The translations under genes and the position numbers were made by a program. This document shows positions 54,942-62,979 of a stretch of 64,000 nucleotides of DNA, one piece after another. The notes under the pieces are model-generated. The model saw only the letters and a program-made list of their open reading frames with translations. It searched no databases and was not told where the DNA came from. Position 1 is the first letter of the stretch. Each line of letters starts with the position of its first letter. The stretch comes from Flagellimonas algicola (GTDB lineage: Bacteria; Bacteroidota; Bacteroidia; Flavobacteriales; Flavobacteriaceae), in the NCBI RefSeq assembly GCF_005937185.1, contig NZ_VCNI01000002.1:744001-808000 (forward strand), given 5' to 3'.

Positions 54942-54973
54942 ATTCCCCTCTTGAGAGGTGCTAGGGGTGTGTA
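54942..54973. repeat. palindromic TIR element, copy C (right half only)
   Basis: It carries TTCCCCTCTTGAGAGGTG and CTAGGGGTGTGT, the right-hand half of the element, with one stem mismatch. The left half is missing, so this is a truncated or recombined copy. Confidence 0.65.
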
Positions 54974-54994
54974 AGTTTTCAGTTTCACCTATGA

Positions 54995-55095
54995 ACACAA
55001 CCCTGATTTCGCTTCCCGAAATCTTTCCCTTCTCAAGAAGGGAACTTAACGGAATACTCAAAATAAACTCCTCTCTGGAGAGGGATTAGGGGTGT
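54995..55095. repeat. palindromic TIR element, copy D
   Basis: It begins ACACAACCCTGATTTCG, has TTTCG/CGAAA, CCCTTCT/AGAAGGG and CCTCTC/GAGAGG stems and ends TAGGGGTGT only 5 bp before the DUF559 start codon. It probably carries the promoter or leader of that gene, though no clear -7 box is seen. Confidence 0.75.
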
Positions 55096-55100
55096 AAAAA

Positions 55101-55487
55101 ATGGCTAGAAGAAAAATAATTCCCTATAACCCAAAACTTAAAGAACTGGCGCGTCAGCTCCGGAACAGTTCCACCAAGGCTGAAATTATCCTATGGCAAA
55201 AACTAAAAAGTAAACAACTGTATGGTTATGATTTCCATCGCCAAAAACCTATAGATAACTATATTCTTGATTTCTTTTGCCATGAACTCATGCTTGGTAT
55301 TGAAGTGGACGGTTATTCCCATCAATTGGTAGAGGTGTTCAAAAAAGACAAGGTCAAGGAATCTGTTATGTTAAAGCTGGGAATAAGCCTATTACGCTTT
55401 TCAGATGAACAGGTTTTGAAGGATATGGACAATGTACTCCGTGCAATTGAGGATTATATTCACAATCATGAAAAAACACATCCCTGA
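55101..55487 (+). CDS. DUF559 endonuclease-domain protein
   Basis: The 128-aa protein has the DUF559 pattern of the PD-(D/E)XK/Vsr-like fold: NPKLKELARQLRNSSTKAEIILWQKL, FHRQKPIDNYILDFFC and IEVDGYSH, then LLRFSDEQVLKDMDNVL. Putative active residues are the Glu of KAEIILW, Asp of YILDFF and the E-V-D triad. The gene is bounded by TIR copies D and E, and its last codons (ACA CAT CCC TGA) are the first bases of copy E. Substrate unknown. Confidence 0.85.
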   Translation: MARRKIIPYNPKLKELARQLRNSSTKAEIILWQKLKSKQLYGYDFHRQKPIDNYILDFFCHELMLGIEVDGYSHQLVEVFKKDKVKESVMLKLGISLLRFSDEQVLKDMDNVLRAIEDYIHNHEKTHP

Positions 55488-55599
55488 TTTTGGACACATC
55501 CCTAATTTCAACAAGTTGAAATTTTCCCTTCTCAAGAAGGGAGCTTCACCAATTACAGAAAAACAAATTCCCCTCTTGAGAGGGGCTAGGGGTGTGTTA
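55476..55599. repeat. palindromic TIR element, copy E
   Basis: It begins ACACATCCCTGATTTTGG within the DUF559 3' end and ends GGGGTGTGTTAA, whose TTA is the stop codon of the convergent plsC gene on the minus strand. Stems TTTCAAC/GTTGAAA, CCCTTCT/AGAAGGG and CCCCTCT/AGAGGGG match copy B. Confidence 0.8.
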
Positions 55600-56328
55600 A
55601 ACCAGCTCATTTAATATCACCTCCCTCACCTCTTCCCGTAAAGTAGATTTATCATCCTCGGCCAAAAATCCTGTCTCAAAAAAGGGATGTGCTTTGGCCC
55701 TGACCCGCCCTGGGCCTCCACTAAAAAAAGTAAAGGAAAAACGCTTTTTATTGTCGTAAAACGTAATGGGCACCACAGGAATCTTATGGGCTATGGCCAT
55801 TTTAAACGCCCCATCCTTAAAGGCGTCCAAAACAATATGTTCCTCTGGCACACCCCCTTCGGGAAAAATGCAAATGCTCAGCCCTTGATCCAATCTTCGC
55901 TGCGCCCTAAGATATACCCCGGTTCTGCTTCTAATACTGTCACGATCTACCATAATGCAAACGCGTTTGTAGAAAAAACCGAATACGGGAATCTTCACCA
56001 ACTCCTTTTTGCCCACAAAAACAAAGGGGTTTTTGCTTACCACCAACATGAGCATAATATCCAGCATACTGGTGTGGTTGGAAACCAACATATAGCTTTT
56101 TCCTTTTTCCATTTGTTGTTCCCTTTCAATTTTTGGGAAACAGCCCATGCCATACAAAATGGGTCTGGCCCATAAGTTTCTGGCCAACCAAAAGAACTGT
56201 GGATAGGTCTTTTCGGAAAAGACGGTCAGGAGTAAAAATGGGAAAAAGAGAAAGATGGGAAGGGCAACCAACACGTAAAACCAAATTCGGTAGAGGACAT
56301 GCCCAATGTTCTTGAAAAATTGAACCAT
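55597..56328 (-). CDS. plsC: 1-acyl-sn-glycerol-3-phosphate acyltransferase (PlsC-like)
   Basis: The 243-aa enzyme has N-terminal membrane helices, the catalytic NHTSMLD (HxxxxD) motif and FPEGGVPEE. It acylates lysophosphatidic acid to phosphatidic acid at the inner membrane. Its stop codon is supplied by the right end of TIR copy E, so the last residue before it (NELV) sits at the repeat border. Confidence 0.88.
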   Translation of the reverse strand: MVQFFKNIGHVLYRIWFYVLVALPIFLFFPFLLLTVFSEKTYPQFFWLARNLWARPILYGMGCFPKIEREQQMEKGKSYMLVSNHTSMLDIMLMLVVSKNPFVFVGKKELVKIPVFGFFYKRVCIMVDRDSIRSRTGVYLRAQRRLDQGLSICIFPEGGVPEEHIVLDAFKDGAFKMAIAHKIPVVPITFYDNKKRFSFTFFSGGPGRVRAKAHPFFETGFLAEDDKSTLREEVREVILNELV

Positions 56329-56384
56329 ATTTCAAAAGTAGAATTTTTGAATATCTTTAAGGAAACAACCTTAAAAACTTGATT

Positions 56385-56627
56385 ATGGGAATTTTGTATG
56401 CCATTTTAGTTGGAGCGGCTGCCGGTTGGCTGGCCGGAAAAATCATAAAAGGCGGCGGTTTTGGTGCTTTGATCAACATTATCTTGGGTATTGTTGGTGG
56501 TGCCGTGGGGAACTGGCTCTTTGGCACCTTGGGTGTTCAGATTGGCACAGGTCTTATTGGCGACTTGATTACTGGAGTTATTGGTGCTGTGGTGATCCTT
56601 TTTGTAGCTGGCCTCTTCAAAAAATAA
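56385..56627 (+). CDS. GlsB/YeaQ/YmgE-family membrane protein
   Basis: The 80-aa protein has three hydrophobic segments with GAAAGWLAGKIIKGGGFGALINIILGIVGG and a late GLIGDLITGVIGAVVILF. This stress-related family is Gly-rich and small. Start ATG 56385 is chosen over a TTG two codons earlier. It stands alone. Confidence 0.85.
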   Translation: MGILYAILVGAAAGWLAGKIIKGGGFGALINIILGIVGGAVGNWLFGTLGVQIGTGLIGDLITGVIGAVVILFVAGLFKK

Positions 56628-56712
56628 CATTTTACCCTCTTTTTCGGTAAGCGGTCTATCCTTGCTTTTTTTATCGCATGCGGATTGTTACTTTTACGGC
56701 CAAAATTAAGGC

Positions 56713-57681
56713 ATGGCCAGAATCTTAACGGGAATCCAAAGTACGGGCGTTCCGCATTTGGGAAACATATTGGGGGCTATTGTTCCTGCCATTCAAATGG
56801 CACAAGACCCCAAAAACGAGTCGTTTCTTTTTATTGCGGATATGCATTCCCTTACCCAAATAAAAAATGGGGAGGAATTGCGAAACAACACCTATGCCAC
56901 TGCAGCAACCTGGTTGGCCTTTGGTCTGGACATTGAAAAAACTGTTTTCTACAGACAAAGTGATGTTCCCCAAGTAACGGAACTGGCCTGGTACTTAAGC
57001 TGTTTCTTTCCGTACCAACGGCTTACTTTGGCACATTCGTTTAAGGATAAAGCAGATCGGTTGGAGGATGTTAACGGTGGATTGTTTTCTTATCCCATGT
57101 TAATGGCTGCTGATATTTTGCTTTATGATGCGCATATTGTTCCCGTGGGAAAAGATCAATTGCAGCATTTGGAAATGACCCGTGATGTGGCTTCTAGGTT
57201 CCATCATCAGTTTGGGGAAACTTTTGTTTTACCAGATGCCAAGGTTCAGGAAGAGACCATGTACATTCCAGGAACGGACGGCGAGAAAATGAGCAAGAGC
57301 AAGGGAAACCTTATCAATCTGTTTCAACCCGATAAAAAACTGCGTAAGCAAATCATGGGAATTTTAACGGACAGTACTCCCATGGAGGATCCCAAAGATC
57401 CAACCACCGATAATGTATTTGCCCTATATAAAATCTTAGCGCAACCAGACCAGATAGAGGTGATGAGCGCCAATTATTTGGCAGGAAACTACGGTTATGG
57501 CCACGCCAAACAAGCCCTCTTTGAGGTCATCATGGAACGGTTTGCCGAGCCACGGGAAAAGTTTGAATACTACATGAATAACTTGAAAGAGGTGGATGAG
57601 GCTTTGGCCATTGGGGCTGAAAAAGCCAAAAAAGTGGCAGATGGGGTGCTTGCACGCGTTCGTGAGAAAATTGGGTATTAA
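56713..57681 (+). CDS. trpS: tryptophanyl-tRNA synthetase
   Basis: The 322-aa class I synthetase has the HIGH-like GVPHLGN motif (about residues 11-17) and KMSKS in DGEKMSKSKGN. It charges tRNA(Trp). Length is normal for the bacterial TrpRS. A REP-like element follows the gene. Confidence 0.95.
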   Translation: MARILTGIQSTGVPHLGNILGAIVPAIQMAQDPKNESFLFIADMHSLTQIKNGEELRNNTYATAATWLAFGLDIEKTVFYRQSDVPQVTELAWYLSCFFPYQRLTLAHSFKDKADRLEDVNGGLFSYPMLMAADILLYDAHIVPVGKDQLQHLEMTRDVASRFHHQFGETFVLPDAKVQEETMYIPGTDGEKMSKSKGNLINLFQPDKKLRKQIMGILTDSTPMEDPKDPTTDNVFALYKILAQPDQIEVMSANYLAGNYGYGHAKQALFEVIMERFAEPREKFEYYMNNLKEVDEALAIGAEKAKKVADGVLARVREKIGY

Positions 57682-57692
57682 AACTGCATTTA

Positions 57693-57725
57693 AGGTCATT
57701 CTGAACCCGAGCACGGCGAGGGTGA
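57693..57725. repeat. REP-like arm left of the GIY-YIG gene
   Basis: GGTCATTCTGAACCCGAGC followed by GGTGAAGAATCG. Its counterpart at 58150-58178 is inverted (GACTCTTCGCTTCGCTCAGAATGACA), so the two flank the nuclease gene as an inverted pair. Confidence 0.55.
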
Positions 57726-57832
57726 AGAATCGTACTAAACCCAGTAATTGCCCAGAGATACTTTGCTTTGCTCAGTATGACTGACAGGAATAGCCATAGA
57801 CACTAACCTTATTTCGTTACAACCATAAAGTT

Positions 57833-58141
57833 TCAGAGGAACAAGTGCTCCATAAACTCCATTTCAGGATTCATACTCTTAATCAATTTCAACTTTTTCA
57901 CCCTAAGCCAACCTTTGATTTCTTTTTCTCTTGCTATGGCATCAATAATCCGAGAGAACTGCTCATAATAGAGCAGATGTCTACAATTGTATCTCGCTGC
58001 AAATGTTCGCTTTCTCAATATTATATTTTCGTGATGTTCAGACAATCTTCGCGTCAAACTGTTGGTTACTCCAGTGTATAGAACGGTTTTGTTCTTGTTG
58101 GTTAAGATGTAAATATAATAGGTCCGAAAGTGGCTGTTAAT
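57833..58141 (-). CDS. GIY-YIG nuclease-domain protein with a non-ATG start
   Basis: A 102-aa frame: NSHFRTYYIYILTNKNKTVLYTGVTNSLTRRLSEH then GWLRVKKLKLIKSMNPEM. It has the TYYIYI...LYTGVTN pattern of the short GIY-YIG family common in Bacteroidota. At the position of the usual Met the codon is ATT (58139-58141); no ATG lies in frame near it. Either ATT is used or the gene is start-defective; a TTG at 58057 would remove the active-site motif. It is bounded by inverted REP-like arms. Confidence 0.7.
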   Translation of the reverse strand: MNSHFRTYYIYILTNKNKTVLYTGVTNSLTRRLSEHHENIILRKRTFAARYNCRHLLYYEQFSRIIDAIAREKEIKGWLRVKKLKLIKSMNPEMEFMEHLFL

Positions 58142-58149
58142 AATAATTG

Positions 58150-58178
58150 TTAGACTCTTCGCTTCGCTCAGAATGACA
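58150..58178. repeat. REP-like arm right of the GIY-YIG gene
   Basis: GACTCTTCGCTTCGCTCAGAATGACATTT is the reverse complement form of the GTCATTCTGAGC-type arm. It touches the start of dprA's stop region (dprA ends at 58181). Confidence 0.6.
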
Positions 58179-58180
58179 TT

Positions 58181-59287
58181 TTAGATGGCCTCAAAAAGTT
58201 TACCCGGCAAGGCACGAACCAAGCCTTTCATTTCCATAGACAAAAGTGTGGACGAAACTTTAAAAATGGGTAATCGGCATTCCACTGCTACCAAGTCCAG
58301 CAGCTGTTTCCCATTGGATTGTAGATAAGAGTAAATGGATTTTTCGGTTTCATCCAACTGTACAAAAAGTTGTTTTTGGATGGGCGTTTTGGCATCCTCG
58401 GCTTCCAGTTCCCAGCCTAAGTGGTAAACTAGTTCTGCGGCGGAAGTAAGAATGTGGGCCTGCTGTCGTTTAATAAGATTATTGCACCCTGTGCTATACT
58501 TGTCTGAAAACCGTCCTGGTACCGCAAAAACTTCTCGATTGTATCCATTGGCCAAATCGGCAGTAACCAAGCTGCCTCCCTTTTCTGCTGATTCCACTAC
58601 TAGGGTCGCTTCACTAATACCCGCAATAATCCTATTTCGTTTTAAGAAGTTCTCACGATCGGGATTGCTCGTACTCCAAAACTCGGTAAGGAACCCACCA
58701 TTTTCCTTAACCTTGGAAACAAATTTTTTGTGAGCCTTCGGATATATTTGATTCAACCCGTGAGCCAAACAACCAATGGTCTGCAAACCATGTTCCATTG
58801 CCAATTTTTGAATAGTGATATCCACCCCATAAGCAAAACCACTAACAATGATTGGATGCAAAGGAGCAATTTCTTCAACAAAGGCCTCGCAGAACGCACT
58901 GCCATAATTGGTAATGTTTCTGGTGCCAACAACGCTGATTATTTTCTTGTTTTTTAAATCGATGTTGCCTCGATGAAAAAGCAATAGTGGTCCATCTGCA
59001 CAGTGCTTTAAATAATCAGGATAGGTTTTGTCCATAAAATAGGAATAGTCCAACTTTTCCTGGGAAACAAATTCAAACTCACTTTCAGCTTCATGGGCAT
59101 AATTAGGGTCGTGAAGTCCCTTAAGGGTCATTTTTCCAATACCCTCAATCTTTAATAAGTGTTGCGCCTTATCTTGAAAAACTGCTGTTGGACTACCGCA
59201 GTGAGTAATCAGTTTTTTGGCGGTCAAATCCCCAATATTAGGAACCGCCTGCAGCCGAAGGGCCGCAAGAAATTCATCCTCAGTCAT
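58181..59287 (-). CDS. dprA: DNA-processing protein DprA
   Basis: The 368-aa protein has a Rossmann-like DprA domain with SGFAYGVDI, GCLAHGLNQIYP and ESAEKGGSLVTADLANGYNREVFAVPG. In transformation it loads RecA on incoming single-stranded DNA. A helix-hairpin-helix segment (about 5-60) precedes it and a winged-helix tail (about 305-368) follows. It is divergent from the HU/SPOR gene. Confidence 0.93.
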   Translation of the reverse strand: MTEDEFLAALRLQAVPNIGDLTAKKLITHCGSPTAVFQDKAQHLLKIEGIGKMTLKGLHDPNYAHEAESEFEFVSQEKLDYSYFMDKTYPDYLKHCADGPLLLFHRGNIDLKNKKIISVVGTRNITNYGSAFCEAFVEEIAPLHPIIVSGFAYGVDITIQKLAMEHGLQTIGCLAHGLNQIYPKAHKKFVSKVKENGGFLTEFWSTSNPDRENFLKRNRIIAGISEATLVVESAEKGGSLVTADLANGYNREVFAVPGRFSDKYSTGCNNLIKRQQAHILTSAAELVYHLGWELEAEDAKTPIQKQLFVQLDETEKSIYSYLQSNGKQLLDLVAVECRLPIFKVSSTLLSMEMKGLVRALPGKLFEAI

Positions 59288-59391
59288 TTATTAAGTAGGT
59301 TAAGTTGTTCACAAAGTACAGATTTTCAAATGTTAATAAAAAGTTATCTGGCATATTTTGTCCTCAGGGTTTTTTTGCAATATTTGTGTCG

Positions 59392-60336
59392 ATGCGTATC
59401 GACTCGTACATAGAAGATTTGTTGTACAACTACAATTGCGTGGTGGTTCCTGAATTTGGTGCCTTTTTGGCACATGGAAAATCTGCAGCCTTGGATTTGT
59501 CCACCAATACCTTGCTTCCACCCACCAAGTCCGTGTCCTTTAATGCACAGTTAAGCAAAAATGACGGACTTTTGGTCTCCCATATTGCTGAGGTAAAAGG
59601 TCTGGCCTATGACGAGATACTCTCTGAAGTGGAAGCCGTTGCCGGGGATTGGAAGAAGAGATTGAACCAAGGGGATAGCATCGAGCTTTTTGAGGTTGGT
59701 AAACTCTGGCTCAATAACGCGCAAAAAGTGCAATTTCAACCTGAGAACAAAAACAACTTTCTAACCTCATCTTTTGGATTATCTGCATTTGCGGCTACTC
59801 CAATACAAAGGGAATCCCTTAAGGAAGAAGTGGAGGAACTCGAAGAACGAATTCCATTTATTATCACCCCGGAAAAAAGAGAACAATCTTCTTTTAGACC
59901 ATGGTTAAAATATGCGGCCATCCTGCTATTGGCAGTTTCAATAGGAACTACATCCTTTAGAACCTACAATCAATTACAGGAAAACCAGCTTGTTACCCAG
60001 GAGAATGCAAGGAAACAGGTGGAACAGCATATCCAAGAGGCCACATTTTTTGATAGTGCGCCCTTTGAACTTCCGGCTTTGAATATTGAGGTAACCAAAA
60101 AGCAGTTGGGCAAACACCACGTCATTGCCGGGGCCTTCCGTATTGAGCAAAATGCCGAAAAGAAGGTGGCTCAGCTAAAAGAGCAGGGTTATAATGCTTT
60201 TTATTTGGGTGCCAATCGCTTTGGACTCCACCAAGTAGCCTATGACAGTTTCGAGGATCCCAAGGTAGCCCTCGTCTATCTTAAAAAGATCAAAAGAACG
60301 GAATCTCCGGATGCTTGGTTATTATCTGAGCGATAA
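59392..60336 (+). CDS. HU-CCDC81/SPOR-domain fusion protein
   Basis: The 314-aa protein (ATG 59392, MRIDSYIEDLLYNYNCVVVPEFGAF) has two HU-like CCDC81 domains (about 1-125), a transmembrane helix (about 183-200) and a C-terminal SPOR-type peptidoglycan-binding domain (about 235-310: HHVIAGAFRIEQNAEKKVAQLKEQGY). It appears to link the envelope to DNA or cytosolic partners through the inner membrane. The upstream in-frame extension lacks any homology and is excluded. Confidence 0.85.
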   Translation: MRIDSYIEDLLYNYNCVVVPEFGAFLAHGKSAALDLSTNTLLPPTKSVSFNAQLSKNDGLLVSHIAEVKGLAYDEILSEVEAVAGDWKKRLNQGDSIELFEVGKLWLNNAQKVQFQPENKNNFLTSSFGLSAFAATPIQRESLKEEVEELEERIPFIITPEKREQSSFRPWLKYAAILLLAVSIGTTSFRTYNQLQENQLVTQENARKQVEQHIQEATFFDSAPFELPALNIEVTKKQLGKHHVIAGAFRIEQNAEKKVAQLKEQGYNAFYLGANRFGLHQVAYDSFEDPKVALVYLKKIKRTESPDAWLLSER

Positions 60337-60374
60337 TCCCCTTCTCTTTTCTTTAATACCCTAATTCTCTTCAA

Positions 60375-60382
60375 TATCTTTG
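60375..60382 (+). promoter_or_regulatory. -7 box for the thioesterase gene
   Basis: TATCTTTG matches TAnnTTTG and ends 15 nt before the ATG at 60398, giving a leader of roughly ten bases. No good -33 TTG is visible. Confidence 0.4.
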
Positions 60383-60397
60383 CGCAAAATTTTAGGT

Positions 60398-60910
60398 ATG
60401 CGCCCAAAAAAGCCCAGTGAATCAAGAACGGTTATGACCGATATGGTTTTGCCCAGTGAAACCAATCCTTTAAACAATCTATTTGGTGGCGAACTTTTAG
60501 CCCGTATGGATCGGGCTGCCAGTATAGCTGCCAGAAGACATAGCCGTAGAATCACGGTTACAGCATCTGTAAACCATGTGGCTTTTAACCGCTCCGTACC
60601 ACTTGGAAGCGTTGTTACCGTAGAGGCCGCAGTCTCCAGGGCCTTTAAAACCTCTATGGAAATCTATATTGATGTATGGATGGAAGATCGTTTTACAGGG
60701 GAACGCGCCAAAGCCAATGAAGCTATCTACACCTTTGTTGCTGTGGATGAAACCGGAATACCTACAGAAGTTCCGCCCTTGGAACCTGAAACCGATCAGG
60801 AAAAAGAACGGTTTGCCGCAGCCTTGCGAAGAAAGCAGTTGAGTTTAGTGCTTGCTGGCAAAATGAAACCTTCCGATGCAACGGAATTGAAGGCTTTATT
60901 CACTTCGTAA
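60398..60910 (+). CDS. acyl-CoA thioesterase (hotdog fold, YciA-like)
   Basis: The 170-aa protein has a single hotdog domain with NPLNNLFGGELLARMDRAASIAARRHSRR and VTASVNHVAFNRSVPLGS, where the Asn and Asp of the N/D catalytic set are present. YciA-type enzymes hydrolyse a range of acyl-CoAs. A TTG further upstream is not needed because the ATG aligns with homologues. Confidence 0.85.
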   Translation: MRPKKPSESRTVMTDMVLPSETNPLNNLFGGELLARMDRAASIAARRHSRRITVTASVNHVAFNRSVPLGSVVTVEAAVSRAFKTSMEIYIDVWMEDRFTGERAKANEAIYTFVAVDETGIPTEVPPLEPETDQEKERFAAALRRKQLSLVLAGKMKPSDATELKALFTS

Positions 60911-60913
60911 TCC

Positions 60914-61750
60914 TCAAAAATCAAAATTATCCGGGTCTGGACCAAATCGCTGGCCACGATCAAGATCGTCCAATACTTGAACATCTTCTACGCTCAGTTC
61001 AAAGTCAAAAAGGTCTGCATTCGAAACAATGCGTTCTGGTTTGGAAGACTTTGGGATGGTAACCACCCCTTTTTGCAAGTCCCATCGCAGTACAATCTGG
61101 GCCACTGTTTTCCCATATTTTTCCGCCATGGACTTTAAAACGGGTAGGTCAAAAATATTCCCTTGCATCATTGGAGACCAGGCCTCGTATTGAATGCCTT
61201 TATTCTTGCAAAAATTGACAAGGTCTTGCTGCACCAGATAGGGATGAAATTCCATTTGATTTACCATGGGGACTATCTCAGCATCTGTCAATACATCTTC
61301 AAGGTGATGCTGCATAAAATTACTGACCCCTATGGCTCGCACTCTCTTTTCCCTATAAATCCGCTCCATGGCTTTCCAGGTTTCCTTGGACAGCTTGCCT
61401 TTGGGCCAATGAATCAGATAAAGATCCAGATAGTCCAATCCAAGCCGTTCCAAACTGGCATCAAAAGCCTTTAATGTGGAATCGTATCCTTGATCGGAAT
61501 TCCAAACCTTGCTCACCACAAATACATCCTTTCTAGCTACATCACTTTCCTTGATACCAAGGCCAACGCCTACCTCATTGTTGTAAATTGAAGCCGTGTC
61601 CACATGTCTATATCCGTGGTTTAGGGCAACTTTAACAGCATTGGACACTTCTTTCCCATCCTTGGAAAGGTATACGCCCAAACCAAAATAGGGCATCTGG
61701 ACCCCATTGTGTAATTCAAAAGATCCTTGTAAATCGGTAATTTTTCCCAT
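60914..61750 (-). CDS. aldo/keto reductase
   Basis: The 278-aa NADPH-dependent enzyme has the AKR tetrad: D in HVDTASIY, Y in the same motif, K in VVSKVW and H in LIHWPKG. The RLGLDYLDLYLIHWP and GVSNFMQHHLE segments fit the AKR5 (2,5-diketo-gluconate reductase-like) group. Substrate unknown. It lies 1 bp after the M23 gene stop on the same strand order. Confidence 0.9.
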   Translation of the reverse strand: MGKITDLQGSFELHNGVQMPYFGLGVYLSKDGKEVSNAVKVALNHGYRHVDTASIYNNEVGVGLGIKESDVARKDVFVVSKVWNSDQGYDSTLKAFDASLERLGLDYLDLYLIHWPKGKLSKETWKAMERIYREKRVRAIGVSNFMQHHLEDVLTDAEIVPMVNQMEFHPYLVQQDLVNFCKNKGIQYEAWSPMMQGNIFDLPVLKSMAEKYGKTVAQIVLRWDLQKGVVTIPKSSKPERIVSNADLFDFELSVEDVQVLDDLDRGQRFGPDPDNFDF

Positions 61751-61751
61751 G

Positions 61752-62978
61752 TTATAGTTGATATATCCAGTCTTCTGGATTTAATCGATTTGTATCTTGA
61801 TAAAGATAGAACTTAAGTTTGGTTGTCCCGTCAAACCGATTGGTATAAACGTCTCCGAGAACGTCCTTGGCCGTAACTTTGTCCCCCTTTTTAACGTAAA
61901 GATTCGTTAGGTTGTAGTAGGTGCTGATGTAATTTCCATGCTTAATGGAAACGCCTCTTCCACCGCCAGGAACAGAAAGAATGGCAATAACTTCCCCTTC
62001 AAAAATGGCCCGTGCCTTGCTTCCCTTATCTGTTGCAATTGTAACCCCATTGTTCCGATGTTTTATTCCAGGGTAAAAGCGATCGGCGTAAACTCCATAC
62101 CCTTGGCTTTTAATTCCTTTTTCCACCGGCCAAATCAACTTTCCTTTATTGGCCGAGAAATTTGTCGCCACCAATTTGGCTTCAGGGGTCAATACAAATT
62201 TGGTTCTTGAGCTTGAAGAGCCTGCCTTACGGTTGGTGCTAACAATCGCGCTTTTAATAAGTTGCTCAATCTCCCGGTCTATCTTACGTGCCTCTCGCTG
62301 TTTCTTCTGAATGGCCGCTGTATACTTGCTCTCATTTTGACGAATGCTCTGTAACAGGTCCTTTTGCGTTTGAATTTCATCAAACAGACTTGCCTTTACT
62401 CTTTTGTTTTCCGCTAGCAATTGCTCCTTGGACTTTCTTTGCTGAACCAATTCTTGGTTCAACCGAGCCAATTGGTCTGTTTTTTTCTGAATATCCTCCC
62501 CCTGTTTCTTTCTATGCTTTGCATATTGCTCCATATATTGGAGCCGTTTAAAAGCCTGAAAAAAGTTGTCGGCGGACAACAGGAACATTAAACGATTATT
62601 CTGCGCTTTGTTTTGATAGGTTTTGCGGATCAATTGCGCATAATCTTCCTTTAAGATTTTTAAATCTTCCCGAAGCTTACTGATGCTTCTGATGTTCACA
62701 TTGATTTGTCTGTTGAGTAAGTTGGACTGCTGGTTGGTTACACGAATCAACTCCTGGCGGACATTGATTCGATTATCCAGTGCCTCCATTTGATCCAGTA
62801 CATTGCCTTTTTCCTTCTTTTCGGCAAAAAGCAATCTGTTAATTTCCTTTATTTCTGTTTGCAGTCGCTCCCTTTTGGCTTCCAATGCTTTCTGTTCGCT
62901 CGTCTGAGCCGACACTGAACCAATACATACCAAGGTAAAAAGCAATAAGTAAAGACAATATGGTAGCTTATTGAACAT
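61752..62978 (-). CDS. EnvC-like M23-domain protein with degenerate active site
   Basis: The 408-aa exported protein has a signal peptide (about 1-24), a long coiled coil (about 25-260) and a C-terminal LytM domain (about 290-405). The metal motifs are altered: KHRNNGVTIA replaces HxGxDI (Asp absent) and YYNL replaces the final YxHL (His absent). This matches EnvC, an inactive LytM protein that activates amidases at the division site, so I infer an activator role. It follows the DUF4292 gene. Confidence 0.85.
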   Translation of the reverse strand: MFNKLPYCLYLLLFTLVCIGSVSAQTSEQKALEAKRERLQTEIKEINRLLFAEKKEKGNVLDQMEALDNRINVRQELIRVTNQQSNLLNRQINVNIRSISKLREDLKILKEDYAQLIRKTYQNKAQNNRLMFLLSADNFFQAFKRLQYMEQYAKHRKKQGEDIQKKTDQLARLNQELVQQRKSKEQLLAENKRVKASLFDEIQTQKDLLQSIRQNESKYTAAIQKKQREARKIDREIEQLIKSAIVSTNRKAGSSSSRTKFVLTPEAKLVATNFSANKGKLIWPVEKGIKSQGYGVYADRFYPGIKHRNNGVTIATDKGSKARAIFEGEVIAILSVPGGGRGVSIKHGNYISTYYNLTNLYVKKGDKVTAKDVLGDVYTNRFDGTTKLKFYLYQDTNRLNPEDWIYQL

Positions 62979-62979
62979 A

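Noticed and set aside
54757..55100. CRISPR-like array from the repeated GAGAGGGG blocks
   Set aside because: The repeats are palindromic elements of unequal spacing with inverted ends, and no cas genes are near.
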